From: Nymphaea colorata | Lineage: Eukaryota; Streptophyta; Magnoliopsida; Nymphaeales; Nymphaeaceae | Assembly: GCF_008831285.2 (NCBI RefSeq) | Contig: NC_045143.1 | Coordinates: 310,001 to 374,000, forward strand | Direction: 5' to 3' | DNA: 64,000 nt | Part shown: one piece after another, positions 38,061 to 53,600 of the stretch | Position numbering within the stretch: position 1 is the first letter of the stretch | How the letters are laid out: each line of letters opens with the position of its first letter | Position numbers and translations under genes: made by a program | The notes under the pieces: generated by a model | What the model was told of the DNA's origin: nothing | Seen by the model: only the letters and a program-made list of their open reading frames with translations | The model's database searches: none

Positions 38061-40972
38061 TATATTAGTGGGGAAATACATAAAAGGTTTTCCTTCGCCA
38101 TTCAAAGGCCAGTTCAATTAAAATTAAAGAATCAAACTATAAGGATGTAGTGGCCAAAGTTTTTTAAAAAAAAGTAAGATTTTTAGCCATTAATTTACAG
38201 TTCTTTTTGAAGAATCAAACTATACGGATGTATTTGGAACACTCAAAATTATAAGTTTAAAAAATTTCAAAGTCAAAATTAAAAAAAAATGGTAGGTTCT
38301 ATTTTTATAAAATATTGAGTTTAATTAACGGGTTCAACGTTCTCAGTTTATGAAACTTTATTTAGATATCAGTTTTTTTTTTCTTTTTTGCTCTTTCAGA
38401 CATTTTGAATACATTCGTACAGCTGAATTTACTAAAAAAAAAAAATCATCAGCTGGCAAGGAAATGTGGATGGTAAGCGTCATATTTTTTAGTACGTTTA
38501 GGTACAGGCACATGTGCTTCCGGGCACCGATTGATGCTCTTCAACTAGACCTAAAACCTAAAATACAGATTAGACTTGAGTCTATATTAACATATTCACT
38601 TTGTTAGACTGATCGAATAAGAACTTAAAGTCGATGGAAATGAAGACGATGTATCCTTTTTTCTTATGGTGCCCCTCTTTCTTTTTCTCTCTCCCAAGTG
38701 ATTTTGAGGGGCACTTGGAGTCTGTAGTTCGTTTTGTGTAGGAAAATGTCCATTTTGCTATTTGGCTGCGGTGGCATCCTCCTTTTGCGGCTGGATGATG
38801 GTGTCGTTCCGTCCTTCCACTCTCTCTTCACCTCTTTTCTTTTATTTTTTGTGAGTTGTAATGTATATTTCGTCTTTTGTTTCTGTCTTGCGGTTTGTTA
38901 CTGTAATTAAGAAATTTTTTGTCTCCAATTTTCCTAACTAAAGGACTTCTTGTCATCAAATTTTGATATACATTCTCATTTTATTGACTTTTTTTTTTCA
39001 AGTGTTCTAATTTTTACTTTCATATATATATATATATATATATGTATAAAGAGAAAGAGAGAGAGAGAGAGAGAGAGGGCCAGTTCAGCTCTCCAATAGT
39101 TAGCCTCTTTCTCTGCTCTCAGTTGTGCTCGTTTTCTGGAATTACTTTTCTTGAGGATCGTACAACAAGTTGAAGCAATCTACTGGAGCCTGCACAAAAT
39201 TTAAATTGCATTGCTTAATGGTCTCCAGGAGGACCATCGGAGGAGAAGGGCAAACCAAGATCTTTGGTTAGTCCGATCTGACATCTATGAGTTGAAGAAG
39301 CTTTTTTTTTACGGAGTAAAGTAACAAAAGGAGTAAGCAAGTTGCTTTTTTATTCTTTTCACATTGTAGAAGAAGAAGTAAAATTTGTTTATAATTTGAG
39401 TAAAAAGTACTAGAGATAGAGATGCATAATCTTTATAAAGGGAGTGATTACACCGCCCAACAAAAGTCTCCATCATAACCACAAATATCATTTTTTGTTT
39501 TCTTTTTCAAATTTAAATTGACAATATTTTTTTTCAAAAGGAAAATGGGTAAATTTTAAAACAATTAAAACTTTTGGCAAAAAAGAGAAAAAGATGTCTA
39601 ACATCTCAAAAATAAAATTCGAAAAATACAAAAACAAAAGTCTGGTAAATAAAAACAGTAAAAAAGTGCGAAAAAAAAGAAAAAACTTGAAAAATGAAAA
39701 AAAAAACCTGAAAGAATGTGTTTTTACGTTTGTTAACACTTTTTTCCGCTGACCTGTTTTTAATGCATTTAATGAGTTTTTTTTTTTTTTTTTTGAAAAG
39801 GGAGTTTTCTGTAGCTATGGCCTCGATCAACTAAGTTGAAGCTCAGATTAATCAACCTTTTTTGTGCAGACCTCCTTGAAGTTGTAGAAAATCTGACTGG
39901 TCAGAGCATGTCTCCCTTTCTCGTGGTTGATTCAATTAAACGTCCTATAACGCAGGAAATGAAAGACATGCCAAAATGGCTACTGTTTAACGACAGTCGG
40001 TAGCGCTCTGATCTATTGGTGCGTACTCTCTCCATCCTCTCAGCTTTCTGCCTCATTTGGCAACTTTATGAACAGAACCAAGACGTGCCCAGATGCAGAT
40101 GCCGCTGCCATGGAACTGTTCATCTCCCTGAACCACTCAGTCCAACTTGACCGTGGATTATTCAAGTTTATGGTCGTCCTTTGAGCCCCCATGGTTGTTC
40201 CTCTCTTTGAACGTTGGACAGACTCCTAATAGATTGTGCCATACTTCTTCCCTCTTAACTTGCAAAGATCTTCACATTTGCATACAGAGATGACTTTCCA
40301 CCTCCCTCCTTCTGTTCCAGCAGCAAACAACTACGTAAAGAGACACAAGAACGCGTTTCATTCAATTTGGATTTGAGTACATCTTTCTTTTTTCTTGCAT
40401 GAATCTGTGGATTTCCAGCTTGATGTTTGCCTGTTTACTAAAAAAATTGTTTTTGTACGCATTTGCAGCAGCTCTGAATCGCATACTGAAAATGAATCTT
40501 TTCCATTACTTCATGTGGGCAGGTCTTGTTTAGTTTTTAAACTTGGTGTGTGATCCACTCATATGTGCCAAATTCTTGGAGGAAAATAAGGATTGCAATA
40601 TAAAACTCCTTGCGTGGAAGAATCTGTCGGGGAAACCATATATAGTTTCAGAACAACTCACATCATGAGACGATGACCTATCAAACGGCAAATGGATCCT
40701 CCCCAGGACTGTCGGCGGTGACGACTTGACATGTCGCATGAGGGGACATTGACCATGCATTTGGAGACGGCGGATATGCCAAAACATATCTATGAATCGA
40801 TTTGCTTTACACGTCATAGTGAGGTTCTTTTTCTTTAATTCTTTCTTGGCGAGAGCCCAATTCAGTGGATAACAGGTCAAAATCTTGAACAATGCAGACA
40901 AGGAGGTGAGAGCAAATGAAAGCGAATACAGGCTCTGTGGTCACTATTTTGTAGTTGGCATGGATCCAGGCA

Positions 40973-41124
40973 TCTCTCTCTCTCTCTCTCTCGTTTGTCT
41001 GTTGTGTTGTTTTGAGAGTTACCAGCCATGCACGAGTGGCTGAGACATGGGATGCCGTGGTGGCAGTGGAACTATCAATTATGCATCTGGTTTGTCTCAA
41101 ACCATGCATCAGGAACAAAAGTCA

Positions 41125-41161
<37 letters not shown>

Positions 41162-41214
41162 ATGTCTCAGCCACTCGTGCATGGCTGGTAACTCTCAAAA
41201 CAACACAACAGACA

Positions 41215-41257
<43 letters not shown>
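40973..41257. repeat. Perfect 61-bp inverted repeat with CT/GA extensions and an AT loop
   Basis: The left arm at 40,993-41,053 is the exact reverse complement of 41,157-41,217 by eye. The match extends outward as CT repeats on the left (from about 40,973) and GA repeats on the right (to about 41,257). The 103-bp spacer (41,054-41,156) ends in an AT microsatellite at 41,127-41,158. Transcription would give a long hairpin. Sequence of the left arm and spacer is related to 29,195-29,420, which has no second arm. Confidence 0.9.
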
Positions 41258-41259
<2 letters not shown>

Positions 41260-41340
41260 CGTAATCTATAGTGAGAGAGATACCAATCAGGACAGCCTAG
41301 GATTAAACTTATATGCTACTGCATGAGAGAATAAGACTTC

Positions 41341-41370
41341 CTCTTTCTCTCTCTCTCTCTCTCTCTCTCA
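41341..41370 (+). repeat. CT microsatellite
   Basis: A short, nearly pure CT run. It is followed by a 179-aa open frame that reads through the repeat and is not a supported gene. Confidence 0.8.
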
Positions 41371-43831
41371 AAAGAAAAGAGAAAGGAAAGACAAACCCAT
41401 TTGAAATGAACCTGCACAAGCGCCCAAGCATTCGGCCCCTACAGATCTCGTTGGTGCTAATTCCATCTTCAGTCCTTTCAGATTCATGCACTACTGTTTG
41501 TGCACGCCGTGCAACCTGGACCAGGGAAGTTGCACTTTGTCCTCTTCCTGCTTGGTTTTTGCGCCTCAGAACCGAAGCACTTTTCAGAATGCCAATTTCA
41601 AGTTTATCTTATCCTGTGATCTTTCCACATTCTCTTACTATCCTCACATACTTTCATTGGTTTTCTTTCCCATTATGGTGGAAACCATTGACGTGTCATA
41701 CTTGCTGTCTGCTGATCCTAAAGAAGTTGCAGGCTTACCCTGTTTTATTTGAGCTCCCACTTGATGTAAAATTTCTGTTTACAAGAGACTCTCTTCATCC
41801 TTTTCCTATTACAGTAATGGTCGACGAAGACTTTGCTAATGAATATTCATAGACTTCATTCCTTCTACCTAAGGTTTCCACTCAACCAATCTAAAGAACC
41901 ATATAGCCCCTGCGGACTTCTACTCCACCCTTCAGGAAAAGTTTCACAAACAAATTTGGTACTCGCATCAAAGTGAATTAAAGTGATCGGTTGATTCCAT
42001 TTTGTGCTTGCTACTCCATCGTCAATGCGTCCACACATTTCTCTTACACGCACTTTAAAAGTTTTCCCTCTGGTTAGCAGTAAAAGTTGTGTTACGGGTA
42101 GAAGTCTAAATGTGATCAGATTCCGACAGCCAAATACATAGAAAATCATATTTGAATTAGATTGATACAGCCGAAGAAACTCAAAATCTTCAATCTGCAC
42201 CTGCAAACCATTTACACCCGTCGTCAGATACAGCGTCAGATGTGAAAAGGACAAGTTTTTGGTGTTACAGTCTTGTCCTTAGGAGGGCTGTACTTATTCG
42301 TCGGTCTTTTATATTATAGATGATGTGTTTTTGTCTTTTCAAGCACTCGAACTGTTCAGAACATTTGGTCATTTCTCCTATTCCTTTGCATGGGTAAGTT
42401 CATGAACCTAGACAGAGCCATCAATCCAATCGAAAACTTATCCCAAAGTCCACAATGCTGATATATATATATATATAATATATAAAAGAGAGAGAGAGAG
42501 AGAGAGAGTACTTTTTGATAAATGAAAATACAAGAATTAGTTGTGCACTTATCTCGATTATTTGACTGTGCTAGATCGATGTTTATAAAGGCTACATTAC
42601 CAACTCAAATGGAATTAATTAGGTTACTGTAATTGATCTTTTATACTTTAAGCATGTCGACTTATTAGTTTGTTCAATCATATGCATCGAAGGGTTGAGA
42701 TTAATATCCAAAAATATTCTTCCTTAATGCTTCATTTCACCTTTTACTTGTGTGGCTGTGCAATGTTGCTCTATATATCATATTAAAGTTGCCAAATCAT
42801 TGGAATGCCAGGCAGCTTTCTTACTGTTGATTATTGGAATATTATATTGCTGGAACCTGCATAGATCTACATATTACACGAATATCTCGAATGAAGCAAC
42901 ATTACGTGTCAAGATGCATGTATGACGCCGGACTTTCATTTTCTGGTGCAAATGTGGGACCGATTTTGCTGTTTCTGAAAAAGCCGAAAGAAGCCCGGAC
43001 CATTGTCCGGAGCTGGTACGTGGACGCAGAAATGCCAAGGAATGAACCGAAAGAAAAGAAAAATGAATCATAAGAATGCTCACCTCCTAATCACTGCTGG
43101 CCATAGAGCAGGTTGAGGATATATGCATGCAAGTCACCTTGCTTTTCCTTTCAAATGGAATATTTACTTCTGCAATCTTATGGTAGAGGTTTTTGGAACT
43201 AATTTGACCGGTTATCGAGAAGGAAAGGATTGTTGAACATAAATGCATCAAGATGTAAACCAAATATAAAAGAATACAAAAAGAAAGGTAACAACAGAAA
43301 CTAAATGTTGACATCAAAATCTCATCGTGAGGCTGTTCATTTTTTCCCTCAAAAAAAGTAATTTTCTTCTAAAAATGTCAAAAAGATTTTTAAAAAAAAT
43401 ACAATGTGCAATGTTATTGACATTATTGTGCTACTAATGGAGGGCAATGTACTGAAAGTACTGCTGGGTTCGAGTAATATAACTTCCCTCTCTCCCTCTC
43501 TGTTATAGCAGCCCACCTTCGTATTGCCATATTTACTTGCTTCATGACCAAGAACACTGCCGGGGCCGAACCGAATCCAACTACCATATGTGTTTAGCTG
43601 GTAGTGTTACCTAGTAATGACTGATCCATTTGGTACCACAATCGGGGTGTTGGAGGGCGGTCCCTTACAGGTCTATGCTAAGCACAGACATGTGGTGGAA
43701 ACTGAGCATGAATATCAGTTGAGTTGTATACAGTTCACCTGATCTGCTCATGAAAACAAGGTAGGAAAATGATGTCATCTCTTTCTTCAATAGCAACTGC
43801 CACCAACAATCTCTCTCTCCTCACCAAAGTC

Positions 43832-43838
43832 TATAAAG
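43832..43838 (+). promoter_or_regulatory. TATA box of the second ACC oxidase gene
   Basis: TATAAAG lies 80 bases before the ATG. The flanking words (AATAGCAACTGCC upstream, TTGAGTTATCA downstream) match the promoter of the first copy although the sequence farther upstream has diverged. Confidence 0.75.
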
Positions 43839-43875
43839 ACCTGGGCCGCCACCCTTGAGTTATCACCAGCTGTAG

Positions 43876-46089
<2,214 letters not shown>

Positions 46090-47752
46090 TCATTGAGATC
46101 TCCTTTCATATGTATGGTCATGTGCTATGAAAGTAAAGTGCAAGTAGCAACATGATCTCTTGTTGTGTCTCCTTTGCTTGGAAGTATGTGAATTAAATGT
46201 GTTTGCTCTTAATTTCTTGTGCCACAATTGTCATTTGTCTGTTATCATCAACTATCCAGAAACTCGATCCTTTCTTTCTTTCTCTACCACCATCACTTGG
46301 AGTTGCATTTATGCATAAGAACTAAAGAAGCTTCTCGAATAAACACACGTCTGATAAAATGAGCGATGGCTAGAAATTAAGCACCGAAAGTGGAACTAGT
46401 AAGACAAGAACATCATGTCCAATTATTATCACTTTGAATTGGCTTTTAAAGACTCCAATGATGTGCATCCCTGGCCACAAGCCCAAAGTAACAAAGTGAC
46501 TTTCCAAACATGACAAAGAGAAAAAGAAGCAACTAGATAAAGCTTGGTAAACATGCAGCTCCCAATTAGGATTCCAATTGCCACAAAAAAGCTTGGTGGT
46601 TTTCCTTGTCATGGTGACAAAATTGGATGGTCTGCCTCAAGTGGAGTCTCTGACATAGACACCCACTTTCTTGCTGGGCTTCAAACATGTGGATAGGGGG
46701 ACTGTAATAATGCCATGTGTTGTCCACCTGGTGAATGACTCAAGCAGAGGTGTATGAATCTGGAACTATATCCCAAAGCTAGTGCGAATTTAGTGGAGTT
46801 CAAGCATAAAAAATAGGTGTTGGTTATATCAAACCAATCTAATATGAAGCCATATTATTCGATGATGAAAAGGAGGAGTATTTTATTCTACCACTTAACA
46901 AGAAAGCCGAAGCCCCCCACTTTTCTCCCAAACTTTTCAGGGTATCGGGTCAGTTTTCACAAAAATACCTCGCACAATGCTTCAACTTGTATATCGATAC
47001 CTTTATAACATAAAGATTTGATGTTGTCCGAGCTTCAATCAGATATTAACCTGCTACTCCCACCAGCCCTTGCTCTGTCAGCCTTGACTGTGGCAAGTGA
47101 TATTGATGAAACCCTATATTATAACTATCCAAACTTAATCAGATGAATTCAAGGAAGCCATGCACGTTGAAGCCCTCTCCAGAACCACAACCAACGTCTC
47201 TAAACTCTTTGATCCACGGTCCCAGTCTAGACCCCAGATCAGAGCATTTGTATGATCGGATCCACAGAAGGAAATTCTTGCATGAGTAGTAACAGCCTCC
47301 GGACATGATCAGCTGGTTCCGCCCCTGATTTTAAAAGATGGGTCAGATCCACAGATTCAATTTGTTTTCACTTTCACCATCCAAATATTGAAAAAACAGT
47401 TCAGCAGTTTCGGGTTGGGTATCAGTTTAAAACAATGATAGATTCACAGGTTTTTATATTTGAAGAGGCGCTTAAATATTAAAAGATTTTATGTAAAAGT
47501 GAAAGAAAATTGAGAAGCTGATGTAGGCAATTGCCTACACCAACCTTTATATGTCTGGTTTAAAACTAATGCATTTGCACCCTGGTCTGCAGCCATTCGC
47601 TACGACAGACTCACGTGAACTTGCATGGGGGCGTTACTGATGCCCATACCTTTCGCTGGCGATCCATATGGGAAGCAATCCATTTGGCTTCCCGTTTCTC
47701 ATTCGAAAATAAATAAATTATTTTAAGTTAAAAAAAAATAAAAATTATATTA

Positions 47753-47785
<33 letters not shown>

Positions 47786-49102
47786 ATATAAACCAATTTA
47801 TAGCATTGAATCAGTCATTTGACAAGTTTCCATCAATTTATCTTTATGTTTCATCGAGCATGTTCAGATTTATCCGAATGAATGGCTACGGGCGGCTGAG
47901 AAATTTGGTTCCATTCTACATTAGTTGAAGGGCACGAACTCGTTGAATTTTCTAACTCTCCAAAATTCAAATGGAGGCATGGACGAATTCAAACGTATGA
48001 AAAAGCCCAAAGGTTTTAATGTGGGAATAGGTTCAACCGGTCCAGAAAAAAGGCTATATATACGGCTCATGGAAAAATTCCAATTTCACATGATCGTTTC
48101 AAATTTGAATTATTCGGCTCTCATAAATGATTTCACAAAAAATTACAATACTTCGAGCTTGGTCACAGAACATCCACAACTTTATAAAAAAATAGTGTTT
48201 TTTATGCCCAGCATAATCTCAAGTTCCTCATTTTGAAAAATAAACAAGCTTTGGGAATTTTCTTTTTTTTTTCTTAACAATATTTATTTGACTTATTTGA
48301 GCAATTTCCTTTTAATTTTATCTCATTTCACCTGTGATATTGGAATGTCATAATTAACTGACAACAACTGATGATATTATAACATTATGAAATTATAGAT
48401 GGAATGTTTGGGTATTAAAGTCCTCTCCATTGTAACAATATATTACATCCTTAGTGGTTCACATATAAGATCTAACGCCTTTAGTGGCTTACATTTCAAC
48501 TTTCACATTTCTCATCGTGATGATTATGTTGGGGTTCATATTTTAATATTTTGCAAATTGATGGATTCAATGAAGGTTGGTGAAGAGCCTCAAGTGGCTT
48601 GACCAAGTCGCATTGGTTTTCTGCTTGAACTTTTACATCAAAATGAAATAGTTCATGCAATCAGCTACCCCAGGAGAATGATAGTGCGTAACCATCAGGA
48701 GGCCCTCAGTTTTACAGGCGATAATTTTTTTTCCACATTCTTTCTACAATGGAGAGGTCATCGCAGAGAAGTCGTCTCTAGACTATTTCTATCGTACAAG
48801 TATTTCCACGACTATTTCGATCGTGTTGGAAGTAGTGGTGGAGTCAGGATTTCTTTTAGGGGTGGGCCAATAGTCCGACCTTTAGATCTGAGTAGTACCA
48901 AACTGAACCCAAATCCAAATAATACATAACACAATTAAAAATTTTCAAATTTTTTAATTTTTTTTTTTCAATTGCCTGGGGTCTAGCCATGGCATAGCCA
49001 GGCCCTCCCCTCCCTCCGCCCGTGGTTGGAAGCAGCAGGTAACATGGTCAGCAAATACTTGACCCAGCTGTGGAAATTTTGTTTATTAATAGCGCATAAT
49101 TA

Positions 49103-49149
<47 letters not shown>

Positions 49150-50680
49150 CAACCTTTGCAAGTATTTTTATTTGGATTAGATTTATATATCTGCCCACGT
49201 CCGTAACTGTTAGCATTAAGTAAGCAACATATAAAATGTTAGTTTTTCTATCCTCTTCAGTGACTGCTAGCATTAAGTAAGAAATATATTAAATGTTGAC
49301 ATGAGAAATGCTAGAACAAAAAAAGAACGCGACAATTTATCTCTTCTCTTTCATTTTCACTTTGATGTTGCAAAAAATAAAATCCTTTTAACACATCGGG
49401 AGTCCGAAGGATGCAACTTTCTCTTATTTTTTCATGAGAGAATTCTTCTTTCTCACCAACAATAACGGAGTAAGCTTCCAAGTTTTCTCACCAACAACAA
49501 AAATGATTTACAAGCTTTAGATTTGTTGGTTCAGCAAACGGATTAAATTTTTATACTTGGGGCCGCGTTCAGGTGGAAAGCGAGAATGGGGGATTTCCCA
49601 AAGAGAATTGTTTTCGAGAAAGCAGCGATCCAAGCAGACCTTTGCAAACTCAGATGCTGACAATGGCAGACTCTGTCCCCTCTGCCATCGAATCCCTTGA
49701 ATTCAATCCAACTCTCTCCTTTACTTTTATTTTGGTACATTTAAAATGTTCATGTATAATTTTTTCTAAACTTGAAATAGTAAAGTTCAAAATTTGCATC
49801 CTGTACTAATCTACAGAAAATATATAATTTATCGGGAAATCAGGATCGAACAACTAGATTGTGACAAAAAAATTAGATTAAACATATCTACAGCTTTTAA
49901 GCTTGTGAAATATGATTAAAAGCATCTTCCATATGAACCGCTCCAAGAAACGGACATTATTTATTTATCGATTTTGTCGTGTGGTGTCATATTAAATACA
50001 TATTCCGCTTTTTCGGATCCACTAGGATGCCTTCAGACCCTCCCTCTCTTTCTCTCACATCCTCTCTTGTACGTTGGATCAAACCGCTCAAAACGCCACC
50101 CTGACACAGTTGCAGTCTTCCTCTCTCTCTCTCTGTGTTGGTCCCATGGCGTCACGTTTCCTTGCGACTACAACATTCAGGAACGGTCTGCAGAAACACC
50201 ATCTCTCTCTCTCTCTCTCTCATCCGAAAAAGAGGAAGAAACAAGACAAACCAAAGAATCTCTGGGAAGAAACCCAAAAGAGAACTCACCAAATCCCGTC
50301 CTCCCTCCCAATTCTGGTTTTCCTACTCCATTTTTTGTTAAAAATACGAACTCCCAACGTCCCTTCTTTTATTATTCCAGGAGCCAATATTCTCCCATCG
50401 TTTCTCTTCTATCTATCCTTCCCTTGTTGTTCTGTGTTATTGTTTCTCTCCGTTCCTGTGTCAATCGATAGTCCATTGGCCAACAAGCCCACCCTTCTCA
50501 GCGACCAACTTCTCCTGGTTCTTCAACGCCCCATTTTTCCTACCATCTTTCTGTATCCTGGGTTGTCTTGTTTCCTGGGTTGTCTTGTTTCCTTGCTTAT
50601 CATCTTTTTCTTCCTTCTCCCGACTTGGGGCTTGCGTGGGTCTCTGCCGTTTTGAGGCTCTACTCGTCGATTTTTGTAGC
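46090..50680. other. Intergenic between ACC oxidase copy 2 and the kinase gene
   Basis: Contains the ACC oxidase 3' UTR, AT-rich repeats near 47,745-47,790, a MITE at 48,833-49,024, an AT microsatellite at 49,105-49,147 and CT-rich tracts at 50,115-50,135 and 50,202-50,220 that probably lie in the kinase leader or promoter. A 193-aa open frame at 50,074-50,655 runs through the CT tracts and is not supported. Confidence 0.6.
48825..49032. mobile_element. hAT-type MITE with 8-bp target-site duplication
   Basis: The element at 48,833-49,024 (192 bp) is flanked by a perfect direct repeat GTTGGAAG (48,825-48,832 and 49,025-49,032). Its ends, TAGTGGTGGAGTC and CCTCCGCCCGTG, are imperfect inverted repeats of the GTGGCGGAG type common in plant hAT-derived MITEs. 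It encodes nothing. Confidence 0.7.
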
Positions 50681-53600
50681 ATGAAGTGCTTCTACTTCTC
50701 TCATGGCGAGAGGAGGGAGGCGGAGGAGGAAGCAGCGAACTGCGGGAACAACGGCTCCGTCGTCAGCGGCGGAAGCAGCCTGGTCAGAGTTTCGTGGGCG
50801 TGGTCGATCGGAGGCGGGGCGTCGAATGCGAGCAATGTGGAGGGAAGATCGTCGGGGCTTGAATCGACGTGCTCCGATTTCAGGTGGAGGAATTTGTCCA
50901 GGAGCAGGAACGATCTCCGCGTCTTCGAGTTCGCGGAGCTGAAGCTGGCGACGAAGGGGTTCAGTCGGGCGCTGATCATTGGTGAGGGGGGGTTCGGGTC
51001 TGTGTACAAGGGCGTCGTCGGCGCCACCCATGATCCCAACGCGAAGATGGAGGTTGCCATTAAGCAATTGAATCGCAACGGCTTGCAGGCATGTTTCTTT
51101 TTCTGTTCTTCCCTGTCTTTTGATTTCTATAAGATGCAGAATATGATGAATTTGTCATACTAGCTTTTTTAATGTATGCCTGGACTGTAACGACATAGTC
51201 TTTACTGATCCAAACGCCCAGCTTAGCCGATTCCAATTCCAACACGGCCCATAGCCTGCTTCTTGTTTGCAGCTATACTTTGTGACAGCATCACCCGAAC
51301 ATCACCTCAATACCCACCCCGATTGATCTCAAGGCACCCCAGAGACAGTCAAGCTTTCCGTTTCTCTATCCTTTTATTTTTTCAATGTGAATTTTTAGTA
51401 AGCGAAGGTTTTAGGCTTTATTTGTTGTTCTGAGTTTCAGTTGGTAATTGGTATCATTCTAGTATTAAGTCCGAGATAGGGGCTTCATTGAGGCACACCC
51501 TCAATGGGAAGCCTTCGAGTCATAGGACTGACATGAGGTAATGCATACAGGGCAAAGATTTTCGGTCTGTGTAAAATAAGTCCAATAAGATAAATCTCAT
51601 CTGATCTGCAAACATTCAGAAATAAGACTTCTGCATGCCTGCGTGTTGGAGAAACCATGCACTTTTAGTACACGCTTCCTCAAAGTCCACGCTGTTTTCT
51701 CATAATTGAAGTTCTTAAATGATTAGATACCATTTACCACCTTCAAGTACAGGTCCAGTTGCGGAGTTTCTGAAATCTAATTAAACTGTTTCTTAGCATG
51801 CAGTTTCTCACATGGTATGCGCAATTAAATTTGAGATAGGTATTGAACCAATAGGAGTTACAAGATCTACTGTTAGAAGCTTTAAAGATTTCTTTTAGGA
51901 GACACTGGTAATATAATGCCTGGTCATGGAAAAGATTAGGAAAGTTAACTCTTGTACAGACGTTGTGCTACTGTATTTTTGTCTCCAAGCACTTCCATAG
52001 ACAGCATTTTCTGCTTGTGAAAGACCTTATATCTGAACAGGATGTTTCTCCTAGTGGCTGATAGGCAAGAGTTTCAAAGGCCCTAGAAGAATGAGATAGG
52101 TCTTACCTTTTAGCTATTCTAGATATTTGGCATTTTATGAAGAAGACAATCTAAGGTGCGTGAAAAGTCAGATGTTGTCTGCACTCTACATAAACCTTTC
52201 AGCAGATGATTTCCATTTTAAAATATTGAAAGTGACCTCCCTAGGTATTTAAGACATAATCGGCCTACAAAAGTTGACCCTGTTGTGAAATCAAGAGGGG
52301 TTATGCCAGTCCACAATGGCTGACATAGCACACGTCGGCCTTTTTTTTTTTTTGGCTTTTGTTTTGTTTTTGCTTTTTTAATCCCAGAGTGATAGGATGG
52401 TATTAAGCTTAGAACCACATGATCAATTTCGTCGTATGTACATTGTATGAAAATTGACTGTTTTGTTTAAGTGGTAGATAATTGAACATCAAAAATTGAA
52501 CTGATGCTACATTTACGGTTTTTTTTCTTCTCCATTTGCCAGTATAAGCTTTCCTGCATTTGGTCGCTTTTTGTAGCATATTTAACAGTTCTTTTTTAGT
52601 ATGCAGGGGCACAAGGAGTGGATGACAGAAGTCAATTTTCTTGGTGTGGTGAAGCACCCAAACCTTGTCAAGTTAGTGGGATATTGCGCTGAGGATGGTG
52701 AAAGAGGGATCCAAAGGCTCTTGGTTTATGAGCTTATGCCAAATAGAAGCCTTGAGGATCATTTGCTGGCTCGATTTTCAGAGCCTCTTCCATGGGTTCT
52801 TAGATTGAGAATTGCCCAGGATGCTGCTCGTGGTTTAGCATATCTACATGAGGAAATGGAATTTCAGGTAGTGCATCATTGATCATGTATTTGAGGCTTA
52901 TTGGCAGTTGGTAACTCATTCACCTGTTTCCCTTATGGGAACTATCACGGGTTATTGATCACTATGCATTTTCAGGTTAGGAACAAGCAAAACATTAATC
53001 ATTCTTTTGGTAGTTCAGCTTAGATACCGATCCTTAGCTTGTTGAAGAAACTTAGTTCCTAAGGGATCTTTGGCAGTGACCTTGTTTTCTCCTAGTCATG
53101 ACACCTTCTTGAGTTCTTCTTAGTAAAATTTAGATAGATTTATCGTATAAAACATAATTAGTTATAGTGAATAATCTTTGACTAATAAAACCTGGGATGG
53201 GAGGAAAGCTATCTGAATTTTGAGGTGAATGTGCAAAAAAAATTTCTGCCTTGCATGGTTGAGACCCCATCTTTGTAACTAGTTTCTATTTTAGGAACAT
53301 GCCAATTGCTTTATGTCAGATTGAAAGTTGTTGCTTATATATTCTTGCTTGTTCTCTCAGAATTTCTGTTATACCATTCATTGAGCAAACCATTTGGAAC
53401 AGGTTGTTTGAATTCCTAGATTAAGTAACTACAAGAAAAGGCATTGACTTGTGCCACCAACTTCAAAGCAAGTATTGTTTTCTAAAACCATTTGCACTTT
53501 TTAGGAGTCACCAACATGCTATTCATAAGTTTATACTGTAAATGCAGGTTCCTTTGGAATAATAAATTAGGGTTAGTATCTCTTAAGTTCATCTCAGCTT

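Larger units (their letters stand above)
36364..43831. other. Intergenic between the two ACC oxidase genes
   Basis: No third ACC oxidase copy or relic was seen. The region holds AT/GA microsatellites (39,022-39,043 and 39,055-39,078; 42,470-42,508), a likely decayed hAT-type MITE at 37,861-38,060 and the perfect inverted repeat at 40,993-41,217. The open frames at 40,530-40,901 (minus), 41,313-41,852 (plus) and 41,865-42,254 (minus) match nothing I recognise and show no splice-supported structure. Confidence 0.6.

Noticed and set aside
41313-41852. 179-aa plus-strand open frame
   Set aside because: It is long but starts in a CT tract, matches no family I know and has no codon-level or exon evidence of selection.
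50074-50655. 193-aa open frame upstream of the kinase gene
   Set aside because: It crosses CT repeats and has low-complexity sequence; it is most likely kinase promoter or leader.
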